64,000 nt of DNA, taken from contig OZ243967.1 in assembly GCA_965214695.1 (NCBI GenBank), positions 930,001 through 994,000 of the forward strand, read 5' to 3'. How positions within the stretch are numbered: position 1 is the first letter of the stretch; each line of letters opens with the position of its first letter. Shown here one piece after another: positions 8,676 through 18,004 of the stretch. The position numbers and the translations under genes are program-made. The notes under the pieces were generated by a model. The model did no database searches. It had not been told where the DNA came from and saw nothing but the letters and a program-made list of their open reading frames with translations. Origin of the DNA: JAPOXR01 sp965214695. Its GTDB lineage: Bacteria; Pseudomonadota; Alphaproteobacteria; Rhodobacterales; Rhodobacteraceae.

Positions 8676-8760
8676 TGGTGCGGACGGAGGGATTCGAACC
8701 CCCACGCCTCTCGGCGCCAGATCCTAAATCTGGTGCGTCTGCCAGTTCCGCCACGTCCGC
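8676..8760 (-). tRNA. tRNA-Leu(UAG)
   Basis: An 85-base cloverleaf on the minus strand. The acceptor stem pairs GCGGACG (ending at 8760) with CGTCCGC (8680-8686), followed by discriminator A and an encoded CCA (8676-8678). The anticodon stem CCAGA/TCTGG holds the loop TTTAGGA, giving anticodon UAG at 8724-8726 and so leucine (codon CUA). A long variable arm (GCGCCGAGAGGCGT region) agrees with a class II leucine tRNA, and the T arm contains GGTTCGAATCC. It lies 24 bases upstream of tig. Confidence 0.96.
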
Positions 8761-8972
8761 CTGATTTCGCTCACATGGCCGTACCCTGCAAAGGACGCGG
8801 TCATTAGCAGAGCGCTCCAATACAGGCGAGCAAAAAATTCGGGCCGGCCGTAGGCACCATTCCCCGTCTCCGGCTGCACCCGAAGGCCGGCCAGGGGAGA
8901 GTATGGCAAACCCGGCGACGTGGCCCTCGCCCAGGGCCGAGCATTGCCGCCTGCCCGGTCGGATTCCGGAGC

Positions 8973-10532
8973 TCACCCGGTTGCCGAATGCTGTTCGAGC
9001 GAGGACAGGACGGCCGGGATTGCCTCTGGCAGATCCTCGGCCATCAGCCCGGGGCCAAACTGCCGGGCGGCCCGGATGTGCAGGCATGCCGCCAGGCATG
9101 CGGCGGCAAACCCGTTCTGGCCGCGGGCCATCAGCCCGGCCACCAGGCCGGCAAGCACATCGCCGCTGCCAGCGGTTGCCAGCCACGGGGCGGCAGAACT
9201 GCCGACCGCCGGTATGATGACAGAGCGCCCATCCGGCCCGGCAACGACATTGTCGAACCCCTTGAACAGGACGGTCGCCCGCGATCTTCGGGCGGCGGCG
9301 ATGGTCGCATCCAGTTTCGAATACGACACTTCCGCATCCATTCGCCGGCCCAAATCGGGAAACAGCCGGCGAAATTCTCCTGCATGCGGCGTCAACACGA
9401 CATCCCCCGAAACCGCATCGGCCAGAATCGCCGGATCATCATGGAACATGCCGACAGCGTCGGCATCCAGCACCAGGGAGCGACCCGACTGCAGCAACCG
9501 GAGAACCAGCTTCCTCGCATCGGGGCCGGTACCGAGACCCGGGCCGGCACAGGCGGCGTTGACCCTGCTGTCGGCAAGAAACCGCCGCAACATCGCCTCA
9601 TCGTCGATGGCTGCCAGCATGATGGCGTTCAACTGTGCTGCGTGCTCGTCGATGGCCCGATCCTCGACTCCGATGGTCACCAGGCCAGCACCGACTCGCA
9701 TTGCCGACCGGGCCGCCAGCCTTGCGGCTCCGCCGCGGCCCCGCCCTCCCGACAGAACCAGCAGATGGCCGTAATCATACTTGTGCGAGATCGGGTCACG
9801 CTTTGCCAGGTCTGCCGACGTTATCGCTTGCGGATCCGCGAGCCGGCAGAGGTGCTGCCTCGAGCGCAGATCGGCCAACGCGTTCTCGATGCCGATCGAG
9901 TGGACGGCCAGCCGACCGGCCAGGTCCGCGCCCCGCCCCAGGCAATGACCGGGCCTTGCGCATTGAAAGGTCACGGTGAGCGCAGCGCCGGCCGGATCAA
10001 ACCCGGTCTCGGCCAGCAATTTCCCGGTATCCGAATCCACCCCGGAGAAAATATCAACTGCAACCACCGGGCCGAGCCGCATTGCCTCGTCCAGGGCCTG
10101 AATGACCGGCCCGGCAATCGGCCGGCGCAAGCCGGTGCCGAACAGCGCGTCGACCACGATCGTGCCTTCCTCCAGCCCGCTGCCGGCGAACTCCTCCAGC
10201 CTCCCGACCTGGCCGCGTGCCAGCCACCGGGCCCGGACCGTCTCCGCTTCTGCCGATAGACCCGCACCGTCACCGAGCGACCAGACCGACACCCTCCATC
10301 CGGCCTGGGCCAGCAAATCGGCAACCGCGTAGCCGTCGCCGCCATTGTTGCCGGGACCGCACAGCACGGCCACCTGCCGGCATCCGGCCGACAGGGCATC
10401 GTGATTGCCGAGAATCTCGTCGGCCACCACCTGCGCCGCCCGCTCCATCAACTCGAGACCGGTCACCCGGCCGGAGGCAATCGCCTGCCGTTCGATCTCC
10501 CGCATCTGGTCGCTGGTGAGCAGCGGTGTCAT
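8973..10532 (-). CDS. nnr: Bifunctional NAD(P)H-hydrate epimerase / ADP-dependent dehydratase
   Basis: A 519-residue fusion that repairs damaged NADH and NADPH. The N-terminal YjeF_N epimerase domain (about 1-210) has the GPGNNGGDGYAVA nucleotide loop. The C-terminal ribokinase-like dehydratase domain (about 230-519) has SGGRGRGGAARLAARSAMRVGAGLV, TPHAGEFRRLFP and the ATP-site segment ATAGSGDVLAG. The start at 10532 has GAGAAGG at a good distance; a longer in-frame start at 10604 would add 24 residues outside the family. It diverges from glnB. Confidence 0.94.
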   Translation of the reverse strand: MTPLLTSDQMREIERQAIASGRVTGLELMERAAQVVADEILGNHDALSAGCRQVAVLCGPGNNGGDGYAVADLLAQAGWRVSVWSLGDGAGLSAEAETVRARWLARGQVGRLEEFAGSGLEEGTIVVDALFGTGLRRPIAGPVIQALDEAMRLGPVVAVDIFSGVDSDTGKLLAETGFDPAGAALTVTFQCARPGHCLGRGADLAGRLAVHSIGIENALADLRSRQHLCRLADPQAITSADLAKRDPISHKYDYGHLLVLSGGRGRGGAARLAARSAMRVGAGLVTIGVEDRAIDEHAAQLNAIMLAAIDDEAMLRRFLADSRVNAACAGPGLGTGPDARKLVLRLLQSGRSLVLDADAVGMFHDDPAILADAVSGDVVLTPHAGEFRRLFPDLGRRMDAEVSYSKLDATIAAARRSRATVLFKGFDNVVAGPDGRSVIIPAVGSSAAPWLATAGSGDVLAGLVAGLMARGQNGFAAACLAACLHIRAARQFGPGLMAEDLPEAIPAVLSSLEQHSATG

Positions 10533-10699
10533 CAATGGTGCCTTCTCAACTTGTTCTGAAAATAGGCCATTTGCACAAATTTTGGACAATAGGCGAGAAA
10601 CCATCCCGTCCCCGGCAAATGTCCGCCGCCATTCCCTTGGTCTGACGCCAGGATGCGATAGTTGTGTGCCTCAAATCCGCCAATCAAGGAGTGATGGTG

Positions 10700-11038
10700 A
10701 TGAAGAAGATCGAAGCAATCATCAAGCCCTTCAAACTTGATGAGGTCAAGGAAGCGCTGCAGGAAGTTGGAATTCAGGGCCTCTCCGTCGTGGAGGTCAA
10801 GGGTTTTGGCCGCCAGAAAGGCCATACCGAATTGTATCGGGGCGCCGAATATGTCGTGGACTTTCTGCCCAAGGTGAAGATCGAGGTGGTTCTGGCGGAT
10901 GATCAGCTGGATGACGCCCTGGATGCGATCCAGGATTCGGCCCGGACAGACAAGATCGGTGATGGCAAGATATTCGTCACCACGGTTGAACAGGCCATTC
11001 GAATCAGGACAGGCGAATCGGGTGACGACGCCTTGTAA
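10700..11038 (+). CDS. glnB: Nitrogen regulatory protein P-II
   Basis: A 112-residue PII signal protein, exactly the family length. The T-loop contains the uridylylation target Tyr51 (RGAEYVVDFLP), and the C-terminal block GDGKIFV-TTVEQAIRIRTGE matches PROSITE PII patterns. PII senses 2-oxoglutarate and ATP/ADP and controls GlnE, NtrB and AmtB. AAGGAG at 10686-10691 fits the ATG at 10700 better than the ATG six bases earlier. It is followed after 45 bases by glnA, the common alphaproteobacterial glnBA operon. Confidence 0.97.
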   Translation: MKKIEAIIKPFKLDEVKEALQEVGIQGLSVVEVKGFGRQKGHTELYRGAEYVVDFLPKVKIEVVLADDQLDDALDAIQDSARTDKIGDGKIFVTTVEQAIRIRTGESGDDAL

Positions 11039-11083
11039 TCGGTCTGCCAATCCAAACCTCATAATCAACGGAAAGGAACAACC

Positions 11084-12493
11084 ATGCCGACAGCCGAGGA
11101 TGTACTGGAATTCATGGCGGAAGAAGAGGTCGAATATGTCGATCTGAGATTTACCGACCCCCGCGGCAAGCTGCAGCATGTCACACTGAAGGCGGATCAG
11201 GTCGACGAGGATTTCTTCGAAGACGGTCTGATGTTCGACGGATCCTCCATCGCCGGCTGGAAATCGATCGAGGTATCCGACATGAAGATGATGCCGGATC
11301 CGAATTCGGTCTATATGGACCCGTTCTACGCCGAACGTACCGCCTGCATTCACTGCAATATCGTCGAGCCCGATACCGGTGAGGCCTATGCGCGCGATCC
11401 CAGGGGCACCGCCGACAAGGCGGAAATGTATCTCAAGGCGTCCGGAATCGGCGATGTCGCCTATTTCGGCCCGGAAGCCGAGTTCTTCCTGTTTGATGAC
11501 GTCAGGTTTGCCAACACCATCAACAAGGTGGCCTATGAACTCGATGCCATCGACGGCTCGTGGAATACCGACACCCAGTACTCGATGGGCAATACCGGGC
11601 ATCGACCGGGGGTGAAGGGCGGATATTTCCCGGTCAATCCGACCGATGCCGGGCAGGACATCCGGTCGGAAATGCTGTCAACCATGGTCGGGCTGGGCAT
11701 GAAGGTCGACAAGCATCACCACGAGGTGGCGTCATGTCAGCACGAACTCGGCCTGATCTTTTCGTCGCTGACCGACCAGGGCGATCAACTCCAGAAATAC
11801 AAGTATGTCGTGCAAAATGTTGCCCATTCCTACGGCAAGACGGCAACCTTCATGCCCAAGCCGATCGCCGGCGACAATGGCACCGGGATGCATGTCAACA
11901 TGTCAATCTGGAAGGATGGCGCCCCGGTCTTTGCCGGCAACAAGTATGCCGATCTGAGCGATGAGGGGTTGTGGTTCATCGGGGGAATCCTGAAACACGC
12001 AAAGGCGCTGAATGCCTTTACCAACCCGACAACCAACTCCTACAAGCGGCTCATTCCAGGCTTCGAGGCGCCGGTTCTGCGGGCATACTCGGCACGGAAC
12101 CGCTCGGGTTGCGTCAGGATTCCGTGGACGGAAAATCCCAAGGCCAAGCGCGTCGAGGCACGATTCCCGGACCCGCTTGCCAACCCGTATCTCTGCTTTG
12201 CCTCCCTGCTCATGGCCGGATTGGACGGAATTCGCAACAAGATCGATCCGGGCGAGGCCATGGACAAGAACCTTTATGACCTGCCGCCGGAGGAACTCCA
12301 GGGAATTCCGACGGTGTGCTCCTCGTTGCGAGAAGCGCTGGAGTCGCTGAACGATGACATGAACTTCCTGCTGGCCGGCGATGTCTTCAACCGCGACCAG
12401 ATCAACGGCTATTGCGAACTCAAATGGGAGGAGGTGTTTGCCTTCGAACATGCTCCGCACCCGATCGAATTCGAGATGTACTACTCGGCCTGA
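11084..12493 (+). CDS. glnA: Type I glutamine synthetase
   Basis: A 469-residue GSI-beta enzyme that makes glutamine from glutamate, ammonia and ATP. Visible blocks include the N-terminal FDGSSIAGW, the catalytic PEAEFFLFD, the ATP-binding KPIAGDNGTGMHVN segment and the adenylylation site Tyr398 in KNLYDLPPEE, so activity should be controlled by GlnE. It directly follows glnB, and a strong hairpin follows it at 12530-12558. Confidence 0.97.
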   Translation: MPTAEDVLEFMAEEEVEYVDLRFTDPRGKLQHVTLKADQVDEDFFEDGLMFDGSSIAGWKSIEVSDMKMMPDPNSVYMDPFYAERTACIHCNIVEPDTGEAYARDPRGTADKAEMYLKASGIGDVAYFGPEAEFFLFDDVRFANTINKVAYELDAIDGSWNTDTQYSMGNTGHRPGVKGGYFPVNPTDAGQDIRSEMLSTMVGLGMKVDKHHHEVASCQHELGLIFSSLTDQGDQLQKYKYVVQNVAHSYGKTATFMPKPIAGDNGTGMHVNMSIWKDGAPVFAGNKYADLSDEGLWFIGGILKHAKALNAFTNPTTNSYKRLIPGFEAPVLRAYSARNRSGCVRIPWTENPKAKRVEARFPDPLANPYLCFASLLMAGLDGIRNKIDPGEAMDKNLYDLPPEELQGIPTVCSSLREALESLNDDMNFLLAGDVFNRDQINGYCELKWEEVFAFEHAPHPIEFEMYYSA

Positions 12494-12529
12494 ACCGGCC
12501 TTCCGGTCAGGCATCACCCGGTGACATTC

Positions 12530-12560
12530 GGGCCGGCGGTCATCATGGCCGCCGGCCCTT
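12530..12560 (+). terminator. Hairpin terminator after glnA
   Basis: A perfect 10-bp stem, GGGCCGGCGG (12530-12539) with CCGCCGGCCC (12549-12558), with a 9-base loop, begins 36 bases after the glnA stop and is followed by TTCAAAT. The U tract is short, so the hairpin may act as an intrinsic terminator or only protect the 3' end. Confidence 0.6.
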
Positions 12561-12696
12561 CAAATCCGGTGGGATACAGGCTTCCGACGGCCTGGAGTTT
12601 TCCGCAAGTTTCAGCCTGAAATTTCTATGTGGTTTGCCCGAATTCTGCTAGAAACCGCGCCAGGCAGGCGAGGCTTCCTTGGAGGAATTCGTGGTC

Positions 12697-14022
12697 ATGG
12701 ACAGCTTCAGCAGACCAGTCAGGAAGATTGACCCGACCAGGAGCGAATTCCTGGGCGACGGAACACCGAATGACTGCGACCGCATCGAGATCGGACCCAC
12801 CCTCGAAGCCTTTCGCGAGTTCGAGGAGGCCGGGCTTGTGCTGCCAAATCTCGAATCCATGCGGCGCTATCGCTGGCAGCGGCTGACCGATCATCTGGTC
12901 GAACGCGACTATGGCGGCATCCTGCTGTTTGATCCGCTGAACATCCGGTACGCAACCGACACCACCAACATGCAATTGTGGAATACCCACAATCCGTTCA
13001 GGGCGCTCCTGCTCTGCGCCGATGGCTACATGGTGCTGTTCGAATACAAGAACTCGCCTTTCCTGGCCGAATTCAACCCCCTGGTGCGCGAGGTCCGCAC
13101 CGGGGCATCCATGTTCTACTTTGCCGCCGGCGACCTCGCCGGCCGGAGGGCGGAGAAATTTGCCGGGCAGGTGAAGGAAATCATGGACGCGCATGCCGGA
13201 TCGAATCGCCGCCTGGCGGTCGACAAGATCCTGGCCCATGGGCTGGAGGCGCTTCGTGTCGCCGGCTTCGAGATCAGGGAAGGCGAGGAAGTCACCGAGA
13301 AATCCCGCTCGATCAAGGGGGAAGACGAAATCCTGGCCATGCGATGCGCCAGCCTAGCCTGCGAAAAGGCGATCGATGCCATGCATGATGGCGCCATTCC
13401 CGGCAGGTCGGAGAACGAGATCTGGTCGATACTGCACGCCGAGAACATCAGGAGGGGCGGCGAATGGATCGAGACCCGGCTGCTGACAACCGGGCCGCGA
13501 ACCAATCCGTGGTTCATGGAATCCGGCCCGCGGGTGCTGCAGAACAACGAGATCCTGGCATTCGACACCGATTTGATCGGTTGCTACGGGATATGCGTGG
13601 ACATCTCGCGAACCTGGTGGATCGGGGATCGCCCGCCGCGACCCGACATGGTCTACGCCATGCAGCATGCCCATGAGCACATCATGACCAACATGGAGAT
13701 GCTCGCTCCCGGCGTGCCGTTCAGGGAGTTGATTCTCGGCGGCCACGTCCTGGACCCGGAATTCCAGAAGCTGAAATATGGCTGCCAGATGCATGGTGTT
13801 GGCCTGTGCGACGAATGGCCGCATATCTGCTATCCGGATTCATACGAACCAGGTGGCTTCGAATACGTCCTGGAGCCCGGAATGGTGCTATGTGTCGAGG
13901 CCCTGGTCGGTGCCGAGGGCAGCGACTTTTCGATCAAGCTGGAAGACCAGGTACTCATCACCGAAACCGGCTACGAAAACCTCACCCGCTACCCGTTCGA
14001 CAGCCGCCTGATGGGCCGCTGA
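12697..14022 (+). CDS. dddP: DMSP lyase of the DddP (M24 metallo-fold) type
   Basis: A 441-residue protein of the M24 creatinase/prolidase fold that matches DddP rather than a peptidase. It has the DddP-specific N-terminus (KIDPTR, LGDGTPNDCDR, IEIGPT), then IRYATDTTNMQLWNTHNPFR and IRRGGEWIETRLL. The six metal ligands known for roseobacter DddP (Asp295, Asp297, Asp307, His371, Glu406, Glu421) appear here as Asp290, Asp292, Asp302, His366, Glu401 and Glu416, all with the same offset of 5, and the proposed catalytic Asp377 is Asp372. DddP cleaves dimethylsulfoniopropionate to dimethyl sulfide and acrylate. The ATG at 12697 fits GGAGGA at 12681 with a 10-base gap. No other DMSP genes are visible nearby; a MATE exporter is convergent downstream. 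Confidence 0.92.
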   Translation: MDSFSRPVRKIDPTRSEFLGDGTPNDCDRIEIGPTLEAFREFEEAGLVLPNLESMRRYRWQRLTDHLVERDYGGILLFDPLNIRYATDTTNMQLWNTHNPFRALLLCADGYMVLFEYKNSPFLAEFNPLVREVRTGASMFYFAAGDLAGRRAEKFAGQVKEIMDAHAGSNRRLAVDKILAHGLEALRVAGFEIREGEEVTEKSRSIKGEDEILAMRCASLACEKAIDAMHDGAIPGRSENEIWSILHAENIRRGGEWIETRLLTTGPRTNPWFMESGPRVLQNNEILAFDTDLIGCYGICVDISRTWWIGDRPPRPDMVYAMQHAHEHIMTNMEMLAPGVPFRELILGGHVLDPEFQKLKYGCQMHGVGLCDEWPHICYPDSYEPGGFEYVLEPGMVLCVEALVGAEGSDFSIKLEDQVLITETGYENLTRYPFDSRLMGR

Positions 14023-14063
14023 CGGCCCAGCTTCGACGCCGTATTTCCGACAGGAGTCCGACC

Positions 14064-15440
14064 TCAGGCTGGTGGCAATTCCAGTCTCGACAGCAGGGCC
14101 CGGTAGCGAAGAAACAACAGCACGGCGGCGCTTCCCAGCCCGATGACGAAACCCGACCAAACCCCGACACCGCCTCCGCCCAGGGTGAAGCCGAGGAGGT
14201 AGCTGGCGGGAAGTCCAAGCACGGCGTAGCTGAAGGTGGCAATGATCATCGGCAGGTGGGTGTCGCTCAGGCCACGCAGCAATCCGAGGGCAATTACCTG
14301 CATCGCATCGACCAGCTGAAATGCGGCAGCGATGTAAAGCAGTGACACACCGATTGCGATCACCTGATCGGCGTTGTCGGCTCCGGTATCCAGGAAGGCG
14401 GATACCAGGGTCTCGGGAATCGACACCATGATCAACACGACGATGGCCACGGCACCAACGCACAGCATGATGACTGCCCGCGAAGCCAGCATGATCCCGG
14501 CCCGGTCCTGCAGCCCGACCGCCCGGCCAATCTGTACGGTGCCTGCATTGGCCAGCCCGAGATAGATCATGAAGACGAAGGCGGCGATTTCCAGCGTGAT
14601 GCCGTGGGCGGCAAGGGACTCGGTATCGATCCAACCCATCATGATTGCCGTGATGGCGAAAAAACCGGTCTCGGCAACCAGGGTAGCGCTGATCGGCCAT
14701 CCGAGCCGGAACACTTCCCTGAAGACCGGCCAATCCGGCCGCAGGAAATTCGAAAACAGCGAGTATTCGCGAAAATCCGGCATGATTTCCGTGTAGATGA
14801 CCATGATCAGCAAGGCGAAGGCGTGCGAGACCACCGTGGCGATTGCGGCGCCCCTGATGCCGAGCTCCGGCAGACCCCAATTGCCGAAGATCAGCCCGTA
14901 ATTGGCGACGATATTGAGAATCACACCGGCCAGCGTGGCCCACAGGACGATCCTCGGGCGGACCAGGGCCAGGAAGAAACTCTTCAAGGCCATGATGCCG
15001 AGCGCCGGCAGCAACCCCCACATGGCAATCCGCATGTAGTCGCCTGCCAGGGAAGCTGTCAATTCCTTCTGGCCGAGCGAGACCAGCAGCCACCTGGTGT
15101 TCCATAGCGGAACGAGAACCAGCACCCCGTAGATCAGCGACAGCCACAAGCCCATGCGGACGACCCGGCGGACTCTCCATGTCAGCCCCGAACCCTCGGC
15201 GCTGGCCGCCAACGGCACCACGGCCATTGCGCATCCCGACCCCACGATGAAGATGACGGTAAACAGTGTGGTGGCGAGGACTCCGCCGGCAAGTTCGTCA
15301 ACGCCGTACCAGCCGAGCATGACTGCGTCGGTCAGGTGCTTCAGCGATTGCGTCAGGTTGCTGCCGATCACCGGCAGGGCCAGCGCCATGGTCGCCTTGA
15401 CCTGGCCGCCAAGCGGGCTGTCTCTCCTGGCAACGAACAT
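14064..15440 (-). CDS. MATE family multidrug/metabolite exporter
   Basis: A 458-residue integral membrane protein with about 12 hydrophobic segments in two homologous halves, as in NorM-like transporters that exchange Na+ or H+ for organic cations and other solutes. Family features are the N-terminal ALPVIGSNLTQSL block, the DAVMLGWYGVDELAG helix start, and LGLANAGTVQIGRAVG in the second half. It is convergent with dddP (41 bases between stops). Its substrate cannot be told from the sequence. Confidence 0.9.
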   Translation of the reverse strand: MFVARRDSPLGGQVKATMALALPVIGSNLTQSLKHLTDAVMLGWYGVDELAGGVLATTLFTVIFIVGSGCAMAVVPLAASAEGSGLTWRVRRVVRMGLWLSLIYGVLVLVPLWNTRWLLVSLGQKELTASLAGDYMRIAMWGLLPALGIMALKSFFLALVRPRIVLWATLAGVILNIVANYGLIFGNWGLPELGIRGAAIATVVSHAFALLIMVIYTEIMPDFREYSLFSNFLRPDWPVFREVFRLGWPISATLVAETGFFAITAIMMGWIDTESLAAHGITLEIAAFVFMIYLGLANAGTVQIGRAVGLQDRAGIMLASRAVIMLCVGAVAIVVLIMVSIPETLVSAFLDTGADNADQVIAIGVSLLYIAAAFQLVDAMQVIALGLLRGLSDTHLPMIIATFSYAVLGLPASYLLGFTLGGGGVGVWSGFVIGLGSAAVLLFLRYRALLSRLELPPA

Positions 15441-15800
15441 CGGGTCGCAGTATGCGATGAAGGTATGGACAACAAGCCGTGGCCTGCTTTGTCGGGTCGG
15501 CGCCGGTCGGGGGTTTCCGGCATGAACGGCGATCCCGGCTCAGGAATGGAGCGGGCGAAGCTGCATGGCAACCGCGGAGCTTTCCATAGGACACACCATG
15601 CGGACAGTGCGCCACCCCTTGTGCTCCTCTATGCCCTGGCTCCGGTCATGCGAGGCTCCTCGACCGACCGGCAGAAGTATCCACGACAAACCGGCAACAG
15701 CCTTGACGAATCGGTGCCGCTCCCGTCGATTTGATTTGCGGCCCACCACCATGTCCGACTATCCTGCCCGACAACAAGAATGAATTGAGGCAGAAGATCA
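15441..15800. other. Intergenic region between divergent MATE gene and parE
   Basis: About 360 bases with short, overlapping frames on both strands but no ribosome site, family motif or codon pattern to support a gene. It should hold the promoters of the MATE gene (leftward) and parE (rightward). I see no convincing hairpin or operator. Confidence 0.5.
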
Positions 15801-17774
15801 ATGGGTTTCGAAAGCGCAGCCGCGCGCGTTTCGGCTCAGCCTGTCTATGATGCAACTGCAATCGAGGTTCTCGAAGGCCTTGAGCCGGTGCGCATGCGAC
15901 CGGGCATGTATGTCGGCGGAACCGATCTTCGGGCGATGCATCATCTGGCCGCCGAGGTGCTCGACAATGCCATGGATGAGGCGGTTGCCGGCCATGCCAG
16001 CAGGATCGATGTCGAATTCAACGCCGATCATTCACTGACCGTCAGCGACAATGGCCGGGGAATACCGGTCGATTCCCACCCCAGCAATCCGGACAAATCT
16101 GCCCTGGAGGTCATTCTTACCACGCTCCATGCCGGCGGAAAATTCTCCGGGAAGGTCTACCAGACCGCGGGCGGACTGCACGGCGTCGGCGTATCGGTCG
16201 TCAATGCCCTGTCCGAATCGCTGTCGGTCGAGGTGATCAGGAACCGGACCCGGTATCGGCAGGAATACGCACGGGGCCAACCGCTCGGACCGTTGCGGGA
16301 GGCTGGCGGTGCCCCGAACCGGCGTGGAACAACCATTACCTTCAGTCCGGACCCGGCGATATTCGGCAACAGCGCCAGGATGAAACCAAAATCGCTAATG
16401 GGCATGGCCCGGTCGAAGGCCTACCTGTTTTCCGGGGTCGAGATTCGCTGGAAATGTGCCATTGCCGATGCCGATGTTCCGGAATCTGCCGTCTTCCACT
16501 TTCCCGGCGGTCTCGAGGAATTTCTCCGGGACCAGCTGGCGGGGGCCACCCTCTGTTCCGAACGGCCATTTGCCGGCAAGGTCGATTTTTCGGAACGGTT
16601 TGGTGACCAGGCCAGGGGATCGGTCGAATGGGCTCTCAACTGGGCAGCGGATCGTGACGGGTTTACCCGGTCCTACTGCAACACCGTGCCGACCATGGAA
16701 GGCGGCACGCATGAAGCGGGGTTCTGGGGTGCAGTGCTGAAGGGCATTCGGGGATATGGCGAGTTCATCTCCAACCCCCGGGTTGGCAAGGTCACCAGGG
16801 AGGACATCCAGGCGACCGGCTGCGCCATCGTATCGTGCTTCATCGAAGATCCGGAATTCGTCGGGCAGACCAAGGACAGGCTCGCCAGCGCCGCCGCCCA
16901 GAGGCTGGTCGAGAACTCGGTACGTGATCATTTCGACAACTGGCTGGCGGCGGATCCGAGGGTCTCCGGAGACCTGCTCGAACAGCTGATTCGCCATTCC
17001 GAGGATCGGCTGCGGCGCCGTGCCGAGAAAGAGACCTCCCGCAAGACCGCAACCAAGAAGCTCCGCCTGCCGGGCAAGCTGGTCGATTGCTCCCGCTCGG
17101 CCCGCGACGGAACCGAATTGTTCATTGTCGAGGGCGATTCTGCCGGCGGGTCAGCGAAAATGGCGCGCCACCGGGAGAGCCAGGCATTGCTTCCGCTGCG
17201 GGGAAAGATTCTCAACGTCCTGGGAGCATCATCTTCGAAAATGAACCAGAACAGCGAAATCAACGACCTTTACCAGGCACTCGGCGTGAGGCCTGGCAAC
17301 CGCTTCCAGATCGACGATCTGCGGTATGACAAGGTCATCATCATGACCGATGCCGATGTCGATGGCGCGCATATTGCCTCGCTGCTGATGACGTTCTTCT
17401 TTTCCCAGCTGCGTGACATCATCCGCCGGGGCCACCTGTTCCTGGCCTGCCCGCCGCTGTTCCGGATCACCCAGGGCTCCAGGCGCCTCTATGCCAGGGA
17501 TGATGCCGAAAAGGACCGGATGATCGCCGAAAACCTCACCGGTCGCGGCAAGATCGAGGTATCCCGGTTCAAGGGGCTCGGCGAAATGGATGCCAAGGAT
17601 CTGCGAAGCACCACCATGGATCCGGCCACCAGGAAACTTGTCCAGGTGAGAATTGAAGGCGGCGAGGAAAGCAGCACCGGAGATTTGATTTCCCGCCTGA
17701 TGGGCAAGAAGCCGGAAGAGCGATTCAGGTTCCTGCAGCAAAACGCCAAATTCGCCGCCGGTCTCGACATCTGA
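15801..17774 (+). CDS. parE: DNA topoisomerase IV subunit B
   Basis: A 657-residue type IIA topoisomerase ATPase subunit. The GHKL domain shows RPGMYVGGTD, the DNAMDEAVAGHA helix, DNGRGIPVD and GGLHGVGVSVVNALS. The TOPRIM domain has ELFIVEGDSAGGSAKMAR and IIMTDADVDGAHIASLL. The C-terminus ends in RFKGLGEMDAKDL and FLQQNAKFA. Length and the lack of the long GyrB TOPRIM insert favour ParE over GyrB. With ParC it decatenates daughter chromosomes. The parC partner is not in the window. Confidence 0.94.
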   Translation: MGFESAAARVSAQPVYDATAIEVLEGLEPVRMRPGMYVGGTDLRAMHHLAAEVLDNAMDEAVAGHASRIDVEFNADHSLTVSDNGRGIPVDSHPSNPDKSALEVILTTLHAGGKFSGKVYQTAGGLHGVGVSVVNALSESLSVEVIRNRTRYRQEYARGQPLGPLREAGGAPNRRGTTITFSPDPAIFGNSARMKPKSLMGMARSKAYLFSGVEIRWKCAIADADVPESAVFHFPGGLEEFLRDQLAGATLCSERPFAGKVDFSERFGDQARGSVEWALNWAADRDGFTRSYCNTVPTMEGGTHEAGFWGAVLKGIRGYGEFISNPRVGKVTREDIQATGCAIVSCFIEDPEFVGQTKDRLASAAAQRLVENSVRDHFDNWLAADPRVSGDLLEQLIRHSEDRLRRRAEKETSRKTATKKLRLPGKLVDCSRSARDGTELFIVEGDSAGGSAKMARHRESQALLPLRGKILNVLGASSSKMNQNSEINDLYQALGVRPGNRFQIDDLRYDKVIIMTDADVDGAHIASLLMTFFFSQLRDIIRRGHLFLACPPLFRITQGSRRLYARDDAEKDRMIAENLTGRGKIEVSRFKGLGEMDAKDLRSTTMDPATRKLVQVRIEGGEESSTGDLISRLMGKKPEERFRFLQQNAKFAAGLDI

Positions 17775-17951
17775 CAACGTGAACCAGGCTCAGCGCCGGC
17801 AACCCGGGAGAGGTTCTCGACCTGCCCGTTCCCACTGGCTGTTCACTCGACCCGGCGCTGCGGCTGACCGGTACCGATTGCACCGTGCTTCCAGGCATCG
17901 GGACGGGGTCTTGCCGACAGTTTTCCTGGCATTCGGCCAGATCCATTCCCG

Positions 17952-18004
17952 GCTTGGCTGGTCCGGCTGTCTGCCGGGACTACTTCCTGCTTGGCTGGTC
18001 CGGC
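17952..18004. repeat. 16-bp direct repeat at the 3' end of gcvP
   Basis: GCTTGGCTGGTCCGGC occurs at 17952-17967 and again at 17989-18004, 37 bases apart, and similar TGCCG words follow each copy. The second copy encodes the last residues of GcvP before its stop at 17980, so the first looks like a duplicate of the gene's end. It may be a simple local duplication. Confidence 0.7.

Noticed and set aside
8652..8705. A longer trigger factor starting inside the tRNA-Leu gene
   Set aside because: The extra residues are a translation of the tRNA sequence; the ATG at 8651 has a ribosome site.
10532..11602. A 356-codon minus-strand frame
   Set aside because: It runs antisense through glnB and the first part of glnA, both certain genes.
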